Positions 52,428 through 61,491 are shown, numbered from the stretch's first letter. The stretch is 64,000 nucleotides of DNA from AC-49 sp963817035 (GCA_963817035.1 CAWFMM010000003.1:558001-622000), one strand, 5' to 3'. Numbers and translations are program-made. Notes: generated from the letters alone by a model not told the origin.

Positions 52428-53285
52428 GTGAATACGATCGCGCCCGTGGCGACGGAGGACTACGGCAGCGCGAGTTACGAGATTTGGCAGGCAATGGCGG
52501 CGGGATGGGACCGCGAGCGGGGTTGGATGGCGGACGTCTCGCGCGCGGTCTCCGAGCAGATGCTCGAGGCGTTACAGCCTCTCCCTGGCCAGACGATCCT
52601 CGAGCTGGCGGCCGGCACCGGAGAGACCGGCTTTGCCGCTGCCCGTGCGATCGGGCCCGAGGGCCGCGTGATCTCCACCGACTTCGCACCCGAGATGGTC
52701 GCCGCCGCGCGGCGCGAGTCGGAGCGTCTTGGCCTGGCCAACGTCGACCACCGCGAAATGGACGCCGAGCGTATGGATCTTGCCGACAGCAGCGTCGACG
52801 GGGTGCTGTGTCGCTGGGGTTACATGCTGATGGCCGATCCGGCGGCGGCGCTGGCGGAGACCCGGCGGGTGCTTCGCGACGGTGGACGAGTGTCGTTGTC
52901 GGTGTGGGGCGCCGCGGAGCGAAACCCCTGGGCTTCTGTGCCGGCCAAAGCGCTGGTGGAGCACACCGGCGCGCCGGCGCCAAAGCCGAACGATCCAGGC
53001 ATCTTCGCGATGGCTAACCCGGAGCGCGTGACTTCGCTCTTGCGGGACGCGGGCTTCGGTCAGCCCCATCTCGAGGAGGTCGAGGTGTCCTGGCGCTTTG
53101 AGCGTTTTGCCGATTACTGGCGGTACATCACTGAGCTGGCGGGCGGGATCGCGATGGTGCTCCGAGCGATGCCCGAGGCAGACCGAGAGGCGGTACGGTC
53201 GCTGGTTGAACGCTCCGCTGGGGACTTCCGCGCGAACGGCGCGCTGGAGCTACCGGGCGTAGCGCTCAACGCATCGGCCGGATAG
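52428..53285 (+). CDS. Class I SAM-dependent methyltransferase
   Basis: 285 residues from GTG 52428; a GTG at 52446 is an alternative. ILELAAGTGETGFAAA (motif I), VISTDFAPEMVAAARRE, VDGVLCRWGYMLMADPAAAL, LRDGGRVSLSVWGAAERNPW match Methyltransf_25 and the protein at 47811-48632. The C-terminal half (about 180-285) is a substrate cap. Acceptor unknown. Its 3' end overlaps the convergent GNAT remnant. Confidence 0.85.
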   Translation: MNTIAPVATEDYGSASYEIWQAMAAGWDRERGWMADVSRAVSEQMLEALQPLPGQTILELAAGTGETGFAAARAIGPEGRVISTDFAPEMVAAARRESERLGLANVDHREMDAERMDLADSSVDGVLCRWGYMLMADPAAALAETRRVLRDGGRVSLSVWGAAERNPWASVPAKALVEHTGAPAPKPNDPGIFAMANPERVTSLLRDAGFGQPHLEEVEVSWRFERFADYWRYITELAGGIAMVLRAMPEADREAVRSLVERSAGDFRANGALELPGVALNASAG

Positions 53286-53637
53286 CCCTGCCCGACCCCG
53301 AGCGCCGCAATCGCAGACTCAGCAGGATCTGGAGGTTGAGGGGGTCGGTGGGTGATGGCTGCAGACCGTGGCGTTCGTAGAACGAGCGGGCGGTCTCGTT
53401 GATGGCGTGGACGGGCAGGATGCGGATGCCGAGCTCGTCGGCGGCGTTGAGCGTCCGCAGCATCGCGTCGCGCAGCAGCCACGCGCCGATGCCACGGCCC
53501 TGAACGCTCGTGTCGGCGGCGAGTCGTGCAAGGAGGGCCGCCGGGATCGGCCTGCGCGGCATGCCCTTCGCTTCTATCTCATCGGCCCACGGCACCTCCA
53601 GGCGACGAAACCCGGCGCAGATGGGCACTTCCCCCGA
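53266..53637 (-). pseudogene. C-terminal remnant of a TacT-like GNAT toxin
   Basis: The readable homology starts after the tRNA-Val fragment: GFRRLEVPWADEIEAKGM, then RPIPAALLARLAADTSVQGRGIGAWLLRDAM with the acetyl-CoA loop (QGRGIG), then ARSFYERHGLQPSP. This matches the last 100 residues of GNAT toxins paired with DUF1778 antitoxins. The expected first 60-80 residues and the antitoxin gene are missing and the frame is cut at the tRNA fragment, so the gene was truncated by recombination there. Confidence 0.7.
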
Positions 53638-53679
53638 TGGGCGGTACAGGGCTCGAACCTGTGACCTCTCGCTTGTAAG
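53638..53679 (-). other. Attachment-site remnant: 3' half of a tRNA-Val(TAC)
   Basis: On the minus strand it reads anticodon loop CTTACAA, stem GCGAG, variable loop AGGTC, T-arm ACAGG-TTCGAGC-CCTGT, acceptor ACCGCCC, discriminator A. The 5' part of the tRNA is absent: the bases before the loop (TCGCGC) do not pair as the anticodon stem CTCGC should. It is therefore a 3'-end duplication like that at 12581. On this strand an intact tRNA-Val would be expected further right, with the island in between; none is visible in the window. Confidence 0.75.
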
Positions 53680-53881
53680 GCGCGATTCGGGGGTGGAGGA
53701 GCAGCCGCCGGAGCAGGGGCGATTGTTCTGATTTGCAGGGGAGACGCGCGGGTCGAGGCGCGGCGTGGCTGTCGTGGCTCGGATCCTCGCACTTTGCGGG
53801 GATTTGCTGAGCGTTTGGGCACTGGTGCCCAGACGACCGTGCCCGCGTTTCATGCGAGAGGTCACAACGGCAGCTCCGATT

Positions 53882-54304
53882 TCAGTCGCTCGGCCACAGG
53901 CGCCGGATCTGTCCGGCATACACGCCGAAGATGTACGGACCCGGCTGTGCTGCGACGCGCAGGATCCGCGGCACGTTGTCCACGAGCCGCGCGGCTTGTT
54001 CTTCGGCGCGGAGGTTGCCGCTGACAAGGCAGAAGGCACGGACGCCGAACTGTTCGACGGCGCGCAGCTCGGCCGGCCGGTAGCGGATCTTCGCGTCCTT
54101 CATGAGGACGACCCAGTCGTTCTCGCCTGCCTCGCGTAGCCAGACCTCGTCGTTCAGGCCTTGCCCGATCTGCTCGCCGTAGACGTCGGCCATGCTGTGC
54201 ACCGTCAAGCCGGCGGCGCGCAGCGCCCCGGGGACGACGTGACGCCCGAGGCTTCGGTCGACGAAGAATTCAGGCGTTGAGCCGGAGGGCGACTCGGATG
54301 ACAT
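53882..54304 (-). CDS. PIN-like toxin (VapC45-type)
   Basis: 140 residues from ATG 54304. PEFFVDRSLGRHVVPGALRAAGL (first Asp), WLREAGENDWVVLMKDAKIRYRP (second Asp), then a Leu/Ile-rich end (YIFGVYAGQIRRLWP) is the VapC45 PIN-like pattern. Such nucleases cut RNA when not held by an antitoxin. The start overlaps the 3' end of the DUF433 reading frame by 35 bp, the usual coupling of this antitoxin-toxin pair. Confidence 0.7.
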   Translation of the reverse strand: MSSESPSGSTPEFFVDRSLGRHVVPGALRAAGLTVHSMADVYGEQIGQGLNDEVWLREAGENDWVVLMKDAKIRYRPAELRAVEQFGVRAFCLVSGNLRAEEQAARLVDNVPRILRVAAQPGPYIFGVYAGQIRRLWPSD

Positions 54305-55093
54305 CCTCGACCTCGTCCGGCGGCACGGCAAAGTCCGCCGCGATGTCGGCGAAGCCATCGCCGGCCTGGAACCGATCGACGAGGTCCTCGACTCGGGCGC
54401 CGCCGTGAACGACGACCGGCTGCCCGAACGCGGATCGCGGATCGACGATGACGTCGGCGGTCGCGTAGGCCGGTAGCCGGACCTTCTGCGCCCAGCCGTC
54501 AGCTCCGTAGGTGATGCGCTTGAGGTATCCGCGCACGACCTGCTCGAAGTGCTGCTGCCCGGTGCGGACCACGGTCAGCAACGCTTCGTCGTCGCCGCGT
54601 TGCTGTTGGCGTAGTCGAAGATCAGTTCCGCGCCATCCGTGTACACGCGCTTGGAGGCCAGCGCATGCTCGATGCCGAACTCTTCGCTGAGTCTCGCGAC
54701 CGCCGGGCGAATGCGTTGCATCGGCACACCGGACCGGCGAAGCGTGTTGAGGACGAACGCCTCAGCGAACCCGACGAACGGCACATTGGCGCTACGGCCG
54801 GCGCGCGGAAAAACCGTGAGCAGCGGCTCGGCATCCCTCGGACGAGCCCAATGCTGCAAGGTCGCGGGCGGCATCTCGAGATAGCCCGCGGTTTCGCGCA
54901 AGGTGAAGAGAGCACGGTCGACCCGGGGGTCGTCGGGCTCGAGACGAGCGAGGGCTATCGCGGAAGAGGCCAGACAACGATCGTAGTGGCCTGCTCCGTC
55001 GGCACGCATGCCATCTACCCAGAGCGTCCGAGCGTCCCCTTGCGGTCGGTCAAGAGCTGGGTCCGGAGCAGTCAGCGGTGCGTCGTCGAACAT
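54270..55093 (-). pseudogene. MerR/DUF433 antitoxin gene with a frameshift
   Basis: From ATG 55093 the first frame encodes a MerR-like part (FTLRETAGYLEMPPATLQHW, SGVPMQRIRPAVARLSEEFGIEHAL, YTDGAELIFDYANSN) and ends at 54575. The DUF433 part continues in another frame (DDEALLTVVRTGQQHFEQVVRGYLKR, VIVDPRSAFGQPVVVHGGARVEDLVDRFQAG). Loss of one base near 54600 explains it, and the total 824 nt is one short of 275 codons. If real, the antitoxin is split and the toxin may be unchecked unless both halves associate. Confidence 0.7.
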
Positions 55094-55129
55094 CGATAGG
55101 GCGCCCGCCCGCGGCGCTACGCTCAAGCG

Positions 55130-55537
55130 GTGGCCGAAGCGCACCCAACGGTGAGGATCACGGAGCCGGACTACGCCGGCCTCTACGTCGTGACCGAACA
55201 GCGATCAGACGGGTCGCTCTTGCTCGCGCCGGAGAGCGTCGACCACGTCGTGAACGAGCTTGCCGACCGGCCGCTCAGCGAAGCCGAACACGACGAGTTG
55301 TTCGATCGCCTCGACGCCGCCGCGGATCGCATCTCGGCATCGACGTGGCTGACCTCTCCCCTCAACGTCGCGGCCACTCGATCTTCGGGCACTGCTCAGG
55401 TGGGCGCCGGTGCACCCTGCTGGCGGAGTGCGCCGACCCTGCGGCGAGACGCCTCGACTCTTCCGCCCGTGCCGGAGTGCTCCTATCACGCGAACGGGGC
55501 GCACGGACCTGCTTGTCCCGGACTAGCACAGGCCTAA
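55130..55537 (+). CDS. Hypothetical protein divergent from the antitoxin
   Basis: 135 residues from GTG 55130. The first 65 (YAGLYVVTEQRSDGSLLLAPESVDHVVNELADRPLS, HDELFDRLDAAADRIS) look like a real small protein of the kind seen beside PIN genes; the rest (from about residue 70) is low-quality sequence rich in Ala, Ser and Cys and may be out of register. 36 bp separate it from the antitoxin start. No family named. Confidence 0.4.
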   Translation: MAEAHPTVRITEPDYAGLYVVTEQRSDGSLLLAPESVDHVVNELADRPLSEAEHDELFDRLDAAADRISASTWLTSPLNVAATRSSGTAQVGAGAPCWRSAPTLRRDASTLPPVPECSYHANGAHGPACPGLAQA

Positions 55538-57825
55538 ACGAGGTGGCCGTCGGATTCACGGCGGGCAAGCACCGCGTCGGCTAGGCCTGCGTCGCACGCA
55601 AGAGCGCGGGAATTGGCTACTAGGGCGCCCATAGCAAACGGGTACCGCACCGGCATCCCGTCGAACGTTACAGGCACGAAGTCATGATGGTTTAGTTGGT
55701 CGCACGACAACAGCAGGGGACCTGCTCGCCGCCCCGGCCAGTCTTCGTCGATCGACGTCTGGGCGCTATGGGCCTCGGCGAGTGTCTCGAACATCGCGAG
55801 CTCCTCGTGCGAAAAACAAGGGCGCGAGGTTGCGAACGTGAGGTAACACTCGATGCCGAGTTCTCGAACCGCGTCGCCGACGACCGTCAGGACTTCGATG
55901 TCGCCCGCCTCAACACGTTGCTCTCCTCCTTTGCACTCGCCCACGAGCATCGCTGGGCGACCGTTGCGTGTTCGCCACACAGCTACGACGTCGCACTCAG
56001 CCTTCCACGCGTCGCGCTCGAGGTTGTAGCTGGCCTCGACGAACGCACTCCTGCCATTGAGATCCTCGTCTAGCCGCATCATGGTGAGAACTACCGCTAG
56101 CGCCCCATGTGACCCCAGCGTCTCGAAAAATCCAGATGGCCGATATCGCCATTGGGTTTCCTGGAGGAGCGGGGCGAGTTCGTACCACTCGTTACACCGC
56201 AAACATCTCATCTCGGCCTCAACGTCCGAGAGCCTGTAGTCACCACGAACGTTGCACTGCGGACAGACGATCGTCAGAACTGGGTGGAGTGCGCCGCGTG
56301 CAATGACGTCGCGTAGCAGCTTTGGTGCGGCGGGAACGTTCCGGTAGCGCGAGTATCCCCCCTCGTCGTGGAGTACCGACATAGCCGAGCGCCAATTGCG
56401 TGCGTGTGTCCCCGACGCGAGCAGTTTCTGAAGTCCAGGCAGGCGCAACCACCGGCACCGCTGAAGCCCTCCCATCTGGGCAACAATCCGGTTGGCCGCC
56501 TCACCTGCCGGGCTCGTCACCGCGCTGAAGCCTGCCTCCGTGAGTACGCGGGCAACAACGGCTCTTCGCTCGACAAGCATCAGCGAGATGCTGGTGGCGT
56601 CGACCTCAGCGAATATCGCGAGGCCGTCCGACTCAAGTCGGACCGCACCGATTGCTTGCAGCTCGTCGCTCGCCCAAGGAGTAAGCGTTGGCACCATGGG
56701 GACGTCAAAGGTCAACTCGTCGAGATCGAAGTGCCGATACGTCGTCACGGTGACGAGCCATTGCTGGCGATCCCCGGGCCGCGGCTCGGCTGGCGCGAAG
56801 GGGCTTGGAGGCAGCGTCGCGACGAGCTCTTGCTTCCCGAACCGGTTCTTCTCAACTGTGGCGAGAACCGCGCGCTTCCGAGTACCCCATACGGCCGGCC
56901 GACACTCGGCGGACGTCCAGATGGCGTCGGTAAATCGGCTCCGAACACCCGTCGTCGAGCAGCTAGCCAGCATCGCTTCGAGGTCGGGTGGTAGTTCGTC
57001 AATCTGCTCGCCGACGCCAGCCCACACATCGAGATATGGCCCGTCCGCATCGATAGGCGTGCCCACGAGTCGTTCGACGTCGGCACGAACGAAGGCTCCG
57101 AACTCTTCTAGACCGTCGATAGGCCAGAAGACGACATTGCAACCCACGGACCTTAGGTTCCAAAACCGCCGCAGCGCCTCGGCTGAGAAGATCGACCCAA
57201 CGACGATGCCGGTAGCCCTCGGGCCGTGCAGGGACTCGAGGAAGCTGCCCGTTAGCGAGATCGGCGTGAACGTGTCGAGAGACGACGGCACGCTCTCGGG
57301 CCCGACGGTGCCCGCAGCCAAACCCTCGACGAACGCCCGTCGGTACGGCTCGCCCTCCGGTCCGTACCTGAACTGGCCAAACAGCACGCTCAGAAATGCG
57401 CGACGAGGCTCATCCTCCGACCACCGCACGTATAGCGCGTTGCTCGGAGCCCCGAACCTAAAAGTCGTTTCGTGGAAGTGGCGACAGATAAGGCGTGTGT
57501 CAGCAAACGGCATTCCGCCGTTGCTGCCTTGTTCGAACGGCGCACGCAACATTGGCCGATACTCCAAGTGCTGCGTCGCATCGAGGACGGCTTGTTGGGC
57601 AGCAGTCGGTGTCCCGATGACGGTGACGAGGTCCACCTGGAACTCGCGGATCTCCTGTATCGCGACGTCGGAGTCGGTGCCGACCGCGACCATCGGATTG
57701 AAGACGCCGCCCCAGGTGTGGCTGCTTGCTTGAGCGGCCTCGATAAGGTCGTCGAGTGATCCAGCCCGGACAAGGGTCGCGATTCGCGGTGGACGGAAGC
57801 CGATGTTGACCGTCGTGGTTGCCAC
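55534..57825 (-). CDS. Large protein with zinc ribbon and PD-(D/E)XK-like nuclease core
   Basis: 763 residues from GTG 57825; longer open reading to 58515 is only the shadow of the next gene. The N-terminal 500 residues are not recognised. A zinc ribbon (CPQC at about 521, CLRC at about 541) is followed by a fold of restriction-nuclease type: ECDVVAVW (Asp at about 612), then LVGECKGGEQ (Glu-Cys-Lys at about 630-632), then a helix. D...E-x-K with this spacing is the PD-(D/E)XK signature. It probably recognises and cuts nucleic acid. Next to a second such protein, it may be a defence component. Confidence 0.6.
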   Translation of the reverse strand: MATTTVNIGFRPPRIATLVRAGSLDDLIEAAQASSHTWGGVFNPMVAVGTDSDVAIQEIREFQVDLVTVIGTPTAAQQAVLDATQHLEYRPMLRAPFEQGSNGGMPFADTRLICRHFHETTFRFGAPSNALYVRWSEDEPRRAFLSVLFGQFRYGPEGEPYRRAFVEGLAAGTVGPESVPSSLDTFTPISLTGSFLESLHGPRATGIVVGSIFSAEALRRFWNLRSVGCNVVFWPIDGLEEFGAFVRADVERLVGTPIDADGPYLDVWAGVGEQIDELPPDLEAMLASCSTTGVRSRFTDAIWTSAECRPAVWGTRKRAVLATVEKNRFGKQELVATLPPSPFAPAEPRPGDRQQWLVTVTTYRHFDLDELTFDVPMVPTLTPWASDELQAIGAVRLESDGLAIFAEVDATSISLMLVERRAVVARVLTEAGFSAVTSPAGEAANRIVAQMGGLQRCRWLRLPGLQKLLASGTHARNWRSAMSVLHDEGGYSRYRNVPAAPKLLRDVIARGALHPVLTIVCPQCNVRGDYRLSDVEAEMRCLRCNEWYELAPLLQETQWRYRPSGFFETLGSHGALAVVLTMMRLDEDLNGRSAFVEASYNLERDAWKAECDVVAVWRTRNGRPAMLVGECKGGEQRVEAGDIEVLTVVGDAVRELGIECYLTFATSRPCFSHEELAMFETLAEAHSAQTSIDEDWPGRRAGPLLLSCDQLNHHDFVPVTFDGMPVRYPFAMGALVANSRALACDAGLADAVLARRESDGHLV

Positions 57826-58058
57826 AGCCCCACATGGTGGGGCACGCTCCCGACATATTGTGCTGTGGCTTCGATCTGGAGCCCGACCCGCCGGCTCCCT
57901 CGGACGTGGCGATCGCGACGACTGCGCGTGACGCTTCCCACGCTGATGGAGTCGCCACACGACCGACTGCACCCCCCGACTGCTCCTATGCACGATGGGC
58001 GGAACCGCGCCGCAGGCGTGTGCTGGGCTAGCGTGCGCACTACCCAGGAGCGGGCTTG

Positions 58059-59516
58059 TCAGGCTTTCGACGCGGAAGGCTTGTCGTCGTTCCGGGCGTT
58101 GATGACGACGATCGACTCTTCGTCGGTGAGGCCGAGCTCTCGCAGGATCTGATCTACTCGCACTTGGTCTCTCGCCGTGAAGCAGACGATGACCTTGACC
58201 GACGCTCGGGTCCCGTTGGCGGCCTCGTAGATGGCGACCTGGTTCTGCAGGTTGCGCTTCAGCTGGCTGTTCGTGGCGAGCTTGAATTCGATCAGCGACT
58301 TGTCCCCTGAGCCCATGCTGGCCTTGAAGTCGACCGGGCCACGGCCGTTGTTGACCTCGCGGTTGACGTCCAACTGGGAGCCGGCCCACACCAGCTTGAA
58401 CGCCAGCTGCAGGTCGGGCTCCTTGGACGGCGGCCTTGTGCCTGTGGGGTTGAATAGCCGGTAGCCGTCCTCGTGCTCGATGAAGCTCTTGAAGATCCCG
58501 ACGCGTTCCAAGCACTCTTCATAGCTGGTCCACGGAGTGTCGTAGAAGCTGGTCTTGTCCTCGAGGTCGGCTAGCGCCGACCGAACAGCGTCTACGAATC
58601 GTTGCCGGGTGTCGCTGACGTTCTCGGCGCTGATCGATACTGCGCGATCGCCGTCCTCCTCGCGGAGCCTGATGTAGATATCAAGCAATTCGGGGAACTC
58701 GCGGATCAAACCCTGGGTAATCTCGGCGCGTTGCTGGAAGGTCGTATCGGACGTAAGCCGCTTGTGGAGGTAGGCATTCATCTTGGCGCGTTGCTCATGG
58801 TCGGAAACCGCGTCGGGCAGTCGGGAGACCCGCGTAACCATGTCGCGCTGATTGATCCACGTCGCGTGTCGCGTGAGGATCGCCGCCGGTGTCAGCAAGA
58901 TGTAATCGTCACCCTTCGAAGGGAGTTCATAGCGCTTGGTGGCCCACGTCTCGGTCGTGTAGTCGAAGGCCGCTCGAACGACGGCGAAGTCCGCGCGCTT
59001 ATCGGCGCTCAAGTGCTTGCGCGCGAAGACTTGGGTGTACTCGCACAGCCAACTCTTGATCAGGTTGGTCGTGAAGTCACTGATGTTGTCTTGACCGACG
59101 CCGGAGCCGACGAGCGTGACCTTCTCGAAATGACTGCTCTCAGTCAGGGTCTCGTCGCCGAAGTCCTTCAGGATGCCGCGGAGAGCGGCGTGCAGTGCAC
59201 GGGCGAACTTCTCGCCAAGGCCGGAACCGCCGTTGCCCAGCTGTGTGTACCCGAGCCAGTTCTGCTTGACCTCCTTGAAGCAGTACAGCGAGCGCATGGT
59301 TCCGACATCGAGCGTGCCGTCAGATCGGTCGCGCAGATAGACGAGGTACTTGAGCATCTCATCGTGCAGGGCCACGTACTCGGGCTAATCACTGTTGAAC
59401 AGGAGGAACGGGTCGACGAAAAGCGGGAGATCGGACACGACGCTTATAGCGAAGGCACCGTAGTCCTCCAGAACCGACGGGTCGATGCGGAAGTAATCAG
59501 AGAAGTACAACTCCAT
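58059..59516 (-). pseudogene. Large PD-(D/E)XK-like nuclease, interrupted by an in-frame amber codon
   Basis: From ATG 59516 the frame reads MELYFSDYFRIDPSVLEDYG, VVSDLPLFVDPFLLFNSD, then TAG at 59385-59387 (codon 44), then PEYVALHDEMLKYLVY in the same frame to a stop at 58059, 485 residues if read through. The C-terminal third has GRGPVDFKAS (Asp at about 396) and SLIEFKLATNSQ (Glu-Phe-Lys at about 410-412), the PD-(D/E)XK pattern. AAG or GAG to TAG is a single change. A GTG at 59375 could restart a shorter protein. Unless suppressed or restarted, the gene is dead. Confidence 0.65.
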
Positions 59517-60657
59517 ACAACCGACGATACGTGGCGCGGCGGACTCGCTCGCCGTGATCCGCGCCAAACCGGATCCGATGCCTGAGCGTCCTCAAGGTCG
59601 GGAACCCATGCTTCGCGCGGCCTCGGCAACCCATCGAAGCTCCGGGAGGGTGCGTACGCCGCCCAAGCCAGAGATTGGCTCGTGACCGACCCCCGCGTTG
59701 CTCAGTACTCCTCTGCGCGATAACCGGCGCTCCCGACGCGGATCGCGACGACGCGGGCGCGGTCGCGTGCGCCTGCGACCCATTGCCGCACCCGGCGAGC
59801 AGGACGGTCAGACCGGCAACGCCGAGGGCGGCTGGACCGCCCCGTGACCGCCGCCGACGTTCGCCAGCTGGGCGCTGGATGCGCACGAACCACACCAACC
59901 CGCCGATGCACAGCACCACGGCGACGAAGAAATTCAGCCGCAACCCGAGGATGTGACGCGCCGGGTCGGTGCGCAGCAGCTCCTCAAAGATCCGAAACCC
60001 CGAATAGCCCGCAACATAGAGCGCGAACAGCCCCGGAGCCCGGATTCGGCGGTGGCGACCGAGCCACACCAACGCTCCTGCGAGTGCGAGGTTCCAGATC
60101 AGTTCGTACAGGAACGTGGGGTGAAACGTGCTGTAGGCGCCATAGCCCGCCGGGCGGTGCGCCGGATCGATCTGAAGTCCCCACGGGAGGCTCGTCGGGC
60201 CGCCGAACAGCTCCTGGTTGAAGTAGTTGCCGATCCGCCCGATTGCCTGCGCAACAAGGAGCCCGGGGACGGCGGCGTCCATGAATCGCGCGACATCGGC
60301 CCCGCGGCGACGCAGCACCCACACACCGACCGCGGCGCCCAGTGCGACACCGCCCCAGATCCCAAGCCCACCGTCCCACACTGCGATCGGTCCCCACCAA
60401 TGCGCCGGTACCTCGTTCCAGCTCGTGGCAAGGAAGTACAGGCGCCCCCCCAGCAGCCCGGCCGGAAACGCCCACAGCGCGACCTCGTAGACGAGCTCGC
60501 GCGAGCCGCCCTCACGCTCCCACCGTCGCGTGGTGATCGCGACCGCCGCCAGCACTCCGACGACGTACATCAGCCCGTACACACGCACATCGAACGGACC
60601 CACGTGAATGCCATTGAACGACGGGCTCGGAATCGATGCGAGCATCACCAGCAGCAT
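59497..60657 (-). CDS. lgt: Prolipoprotein diacylglyceryl transferase with an anomalous tail
   Basis: About 386 residues from ATG 60657; ATG 60642 is an alternative. Helical core of about 270 residues with the Lgt signature GRIGNYFNQELFGGPT and AWFPAGLLGGRLYFLAT-like ALWAFPAGLLGGRLYFLATS. It moves diacylglycerol from phosphatidylglycerol to the Cys of prolipoproteins in the inner membrane. The usual end is near residue 280; here the frame runs on through AALGVAGLTVLLAGCGNG, which itself resembles a lipoprotein signal, and then through unrelated sequence into the island edge. Confidence 0.85.
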   Translation of the reverse strand: MLLVMLASIPSPSFNGIHVGPFDVRVYGLMYVVGVLAAVAITTRRWEREGGSRELVYEVALWAFPAGLLGGRLYFLATSWNEVPAHWWGPIAVWDGGLGIWGGVALGAAVGVWVLRRRGADVARFMDAAVPGLLVAQAIGRIGNYFNQELFGGPTSLPWGLQIDPAHRPAGYGAYSTFHPTFLYELIWNLALAGALVWLGRHRRIRAPGLFALYVAGYSGFRIFEELLRTDPARHILGLRLNFFVAVVLCIGGLVWFVRIQRPAGERRRRSRGGPAALGVAGLTVLLAGCGNGSQAHATAPASSRSASGAPVIAQRSTEQRGGRSRANLWLGRRTHPPGASMGCRGRAKHGFPTLRTLRHRIRFGADHGERVRRATYRRLYGVVLL

Positions 60658-60963
60658 TGCAGCACCGCGCGGTACAGCCGCCGCGTGCTCGTGTTCGGCT
60701 ACGAGACGCGGCTGCTGCTTTGCGCGGAGGATGTCGCACAACCACTCCAGACACAGGTGCGCCAATTGGTCGTGGGACACCACCATGCATCGGCCGCCGT
60801 GAAGCGCCCCGTTTCGTGGGACGGCGACCTCAAACGGAGCCAGTCAGCGCGGACATCTCCCACCGTTTCGCGAACCAACCAATTACCGCCATTTGTGCGA
60901 CATCGTCCGCGAAAACCGGCACGTGTTGGGAACCTCGAGCGGCTTCACGTCGTATAAAGGAGT
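60658..60963. other. Intergenic region between lgt and the secreted-protein gene
   Basis: 306 bp that must hold both divergent promoters. A ribosome site AAAGGAG lies just before 60964. No hairpin, known operator or small gene stands out. Open frames crossing it are Arg/Pro-rich shadows. Confidence 0.4.
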
Positions 60964-61491
60964 ATGAGACTCGCCCGGTGGTGTGCGCTGACCGTGATCG
61001 CTCTCGCGGTGGTCGGGTTCGCGAGTCACAAGGCGTCAGGGCGATCCGCGGCGTCAACACCGCTCACGGTGTCGTGCGACAACATCATCGGCTCATCGAA
61101 ATGGGCGTACGTGTCCGACGGCTATCGCGTCGTGCTGGGCGGAAGCGTGTCCGCACCGCCCCCGTACTTTCGTAAGCCCACTGTGTTGAAAGGCCCCAAA
61201 TGGCTACGCTGGATCAAGGCGGGGCTCGTCGTCCGCGCCGGTCGAGGCCCAGTGACCGTCACACTGCCGAACGCCTGGCGGGGACGAGCGGCCATCACCT
61301 GGGGCAACGGCCTCCCCGCTGTCAACACACTTCAGATCGCCACGTGCGACCCAGCCCCCGATGCATGGAACGGATACGCCGGCGGCATCCTCATCCGTTC
61401 CGCGTCGGCCTGCGTCCCGCTTACCTTTCGCATCGGCACCCACTCAAAGACGCTCAGGTTCGGGATCGGTCGACACTGCGGCACGCCGTAG
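60964..61491 (+). CDS. Secreted hypothetical protein
   Basis: 175 residues. Signal peptide (LARWCALTVIALAVVGFASHKASG), then a beta-rich mature protein with four Cys (VSCDNI, ATCDPA, SACVPL, RHCGTP) that could form two disulfides, ending close to the stop. YRVVLGGSVSAPPPYF suggests a beta-sandwich. No family recognised; actinobacteria encode many such small extracellular proteins. Confidence 0.65.
   Translation: MRLARWCALTVIALAVVGFASHKASGRSAASTPLTVSCDNIIGSSKWAYVSDGYRVVLGGSVSAPPPYFRKPTVLKGPKWLRWIKAGLVVRAGRGPVTVTLPNAWRGRAAITWGNGLPAVNTLQIATCDPAPDAWNGYAGGILIRSASACVPLTFRIGTHSKTLRFGIGRHCGTP

Noticed and set aside
53638..53679. Functional tRNA-Val gene on the minus strand
   Set aside because: The 5' half is missing and bases before the anticodon loop do not pair with the stem.
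57826..58515. Upstream extension of the zinc-ribbon protein
   Set aside because: The extension is antisense-like low-complexity sequence overlapping the next gene; homology-like sequence starts at the GTG at 57825.
60658..60963. + strand frame with VFGYETRLLLCAEDV between lgt and the secreted protein
   Set aside because: No start, ribosome site or recognised family; overlaps the divergent promoter region.
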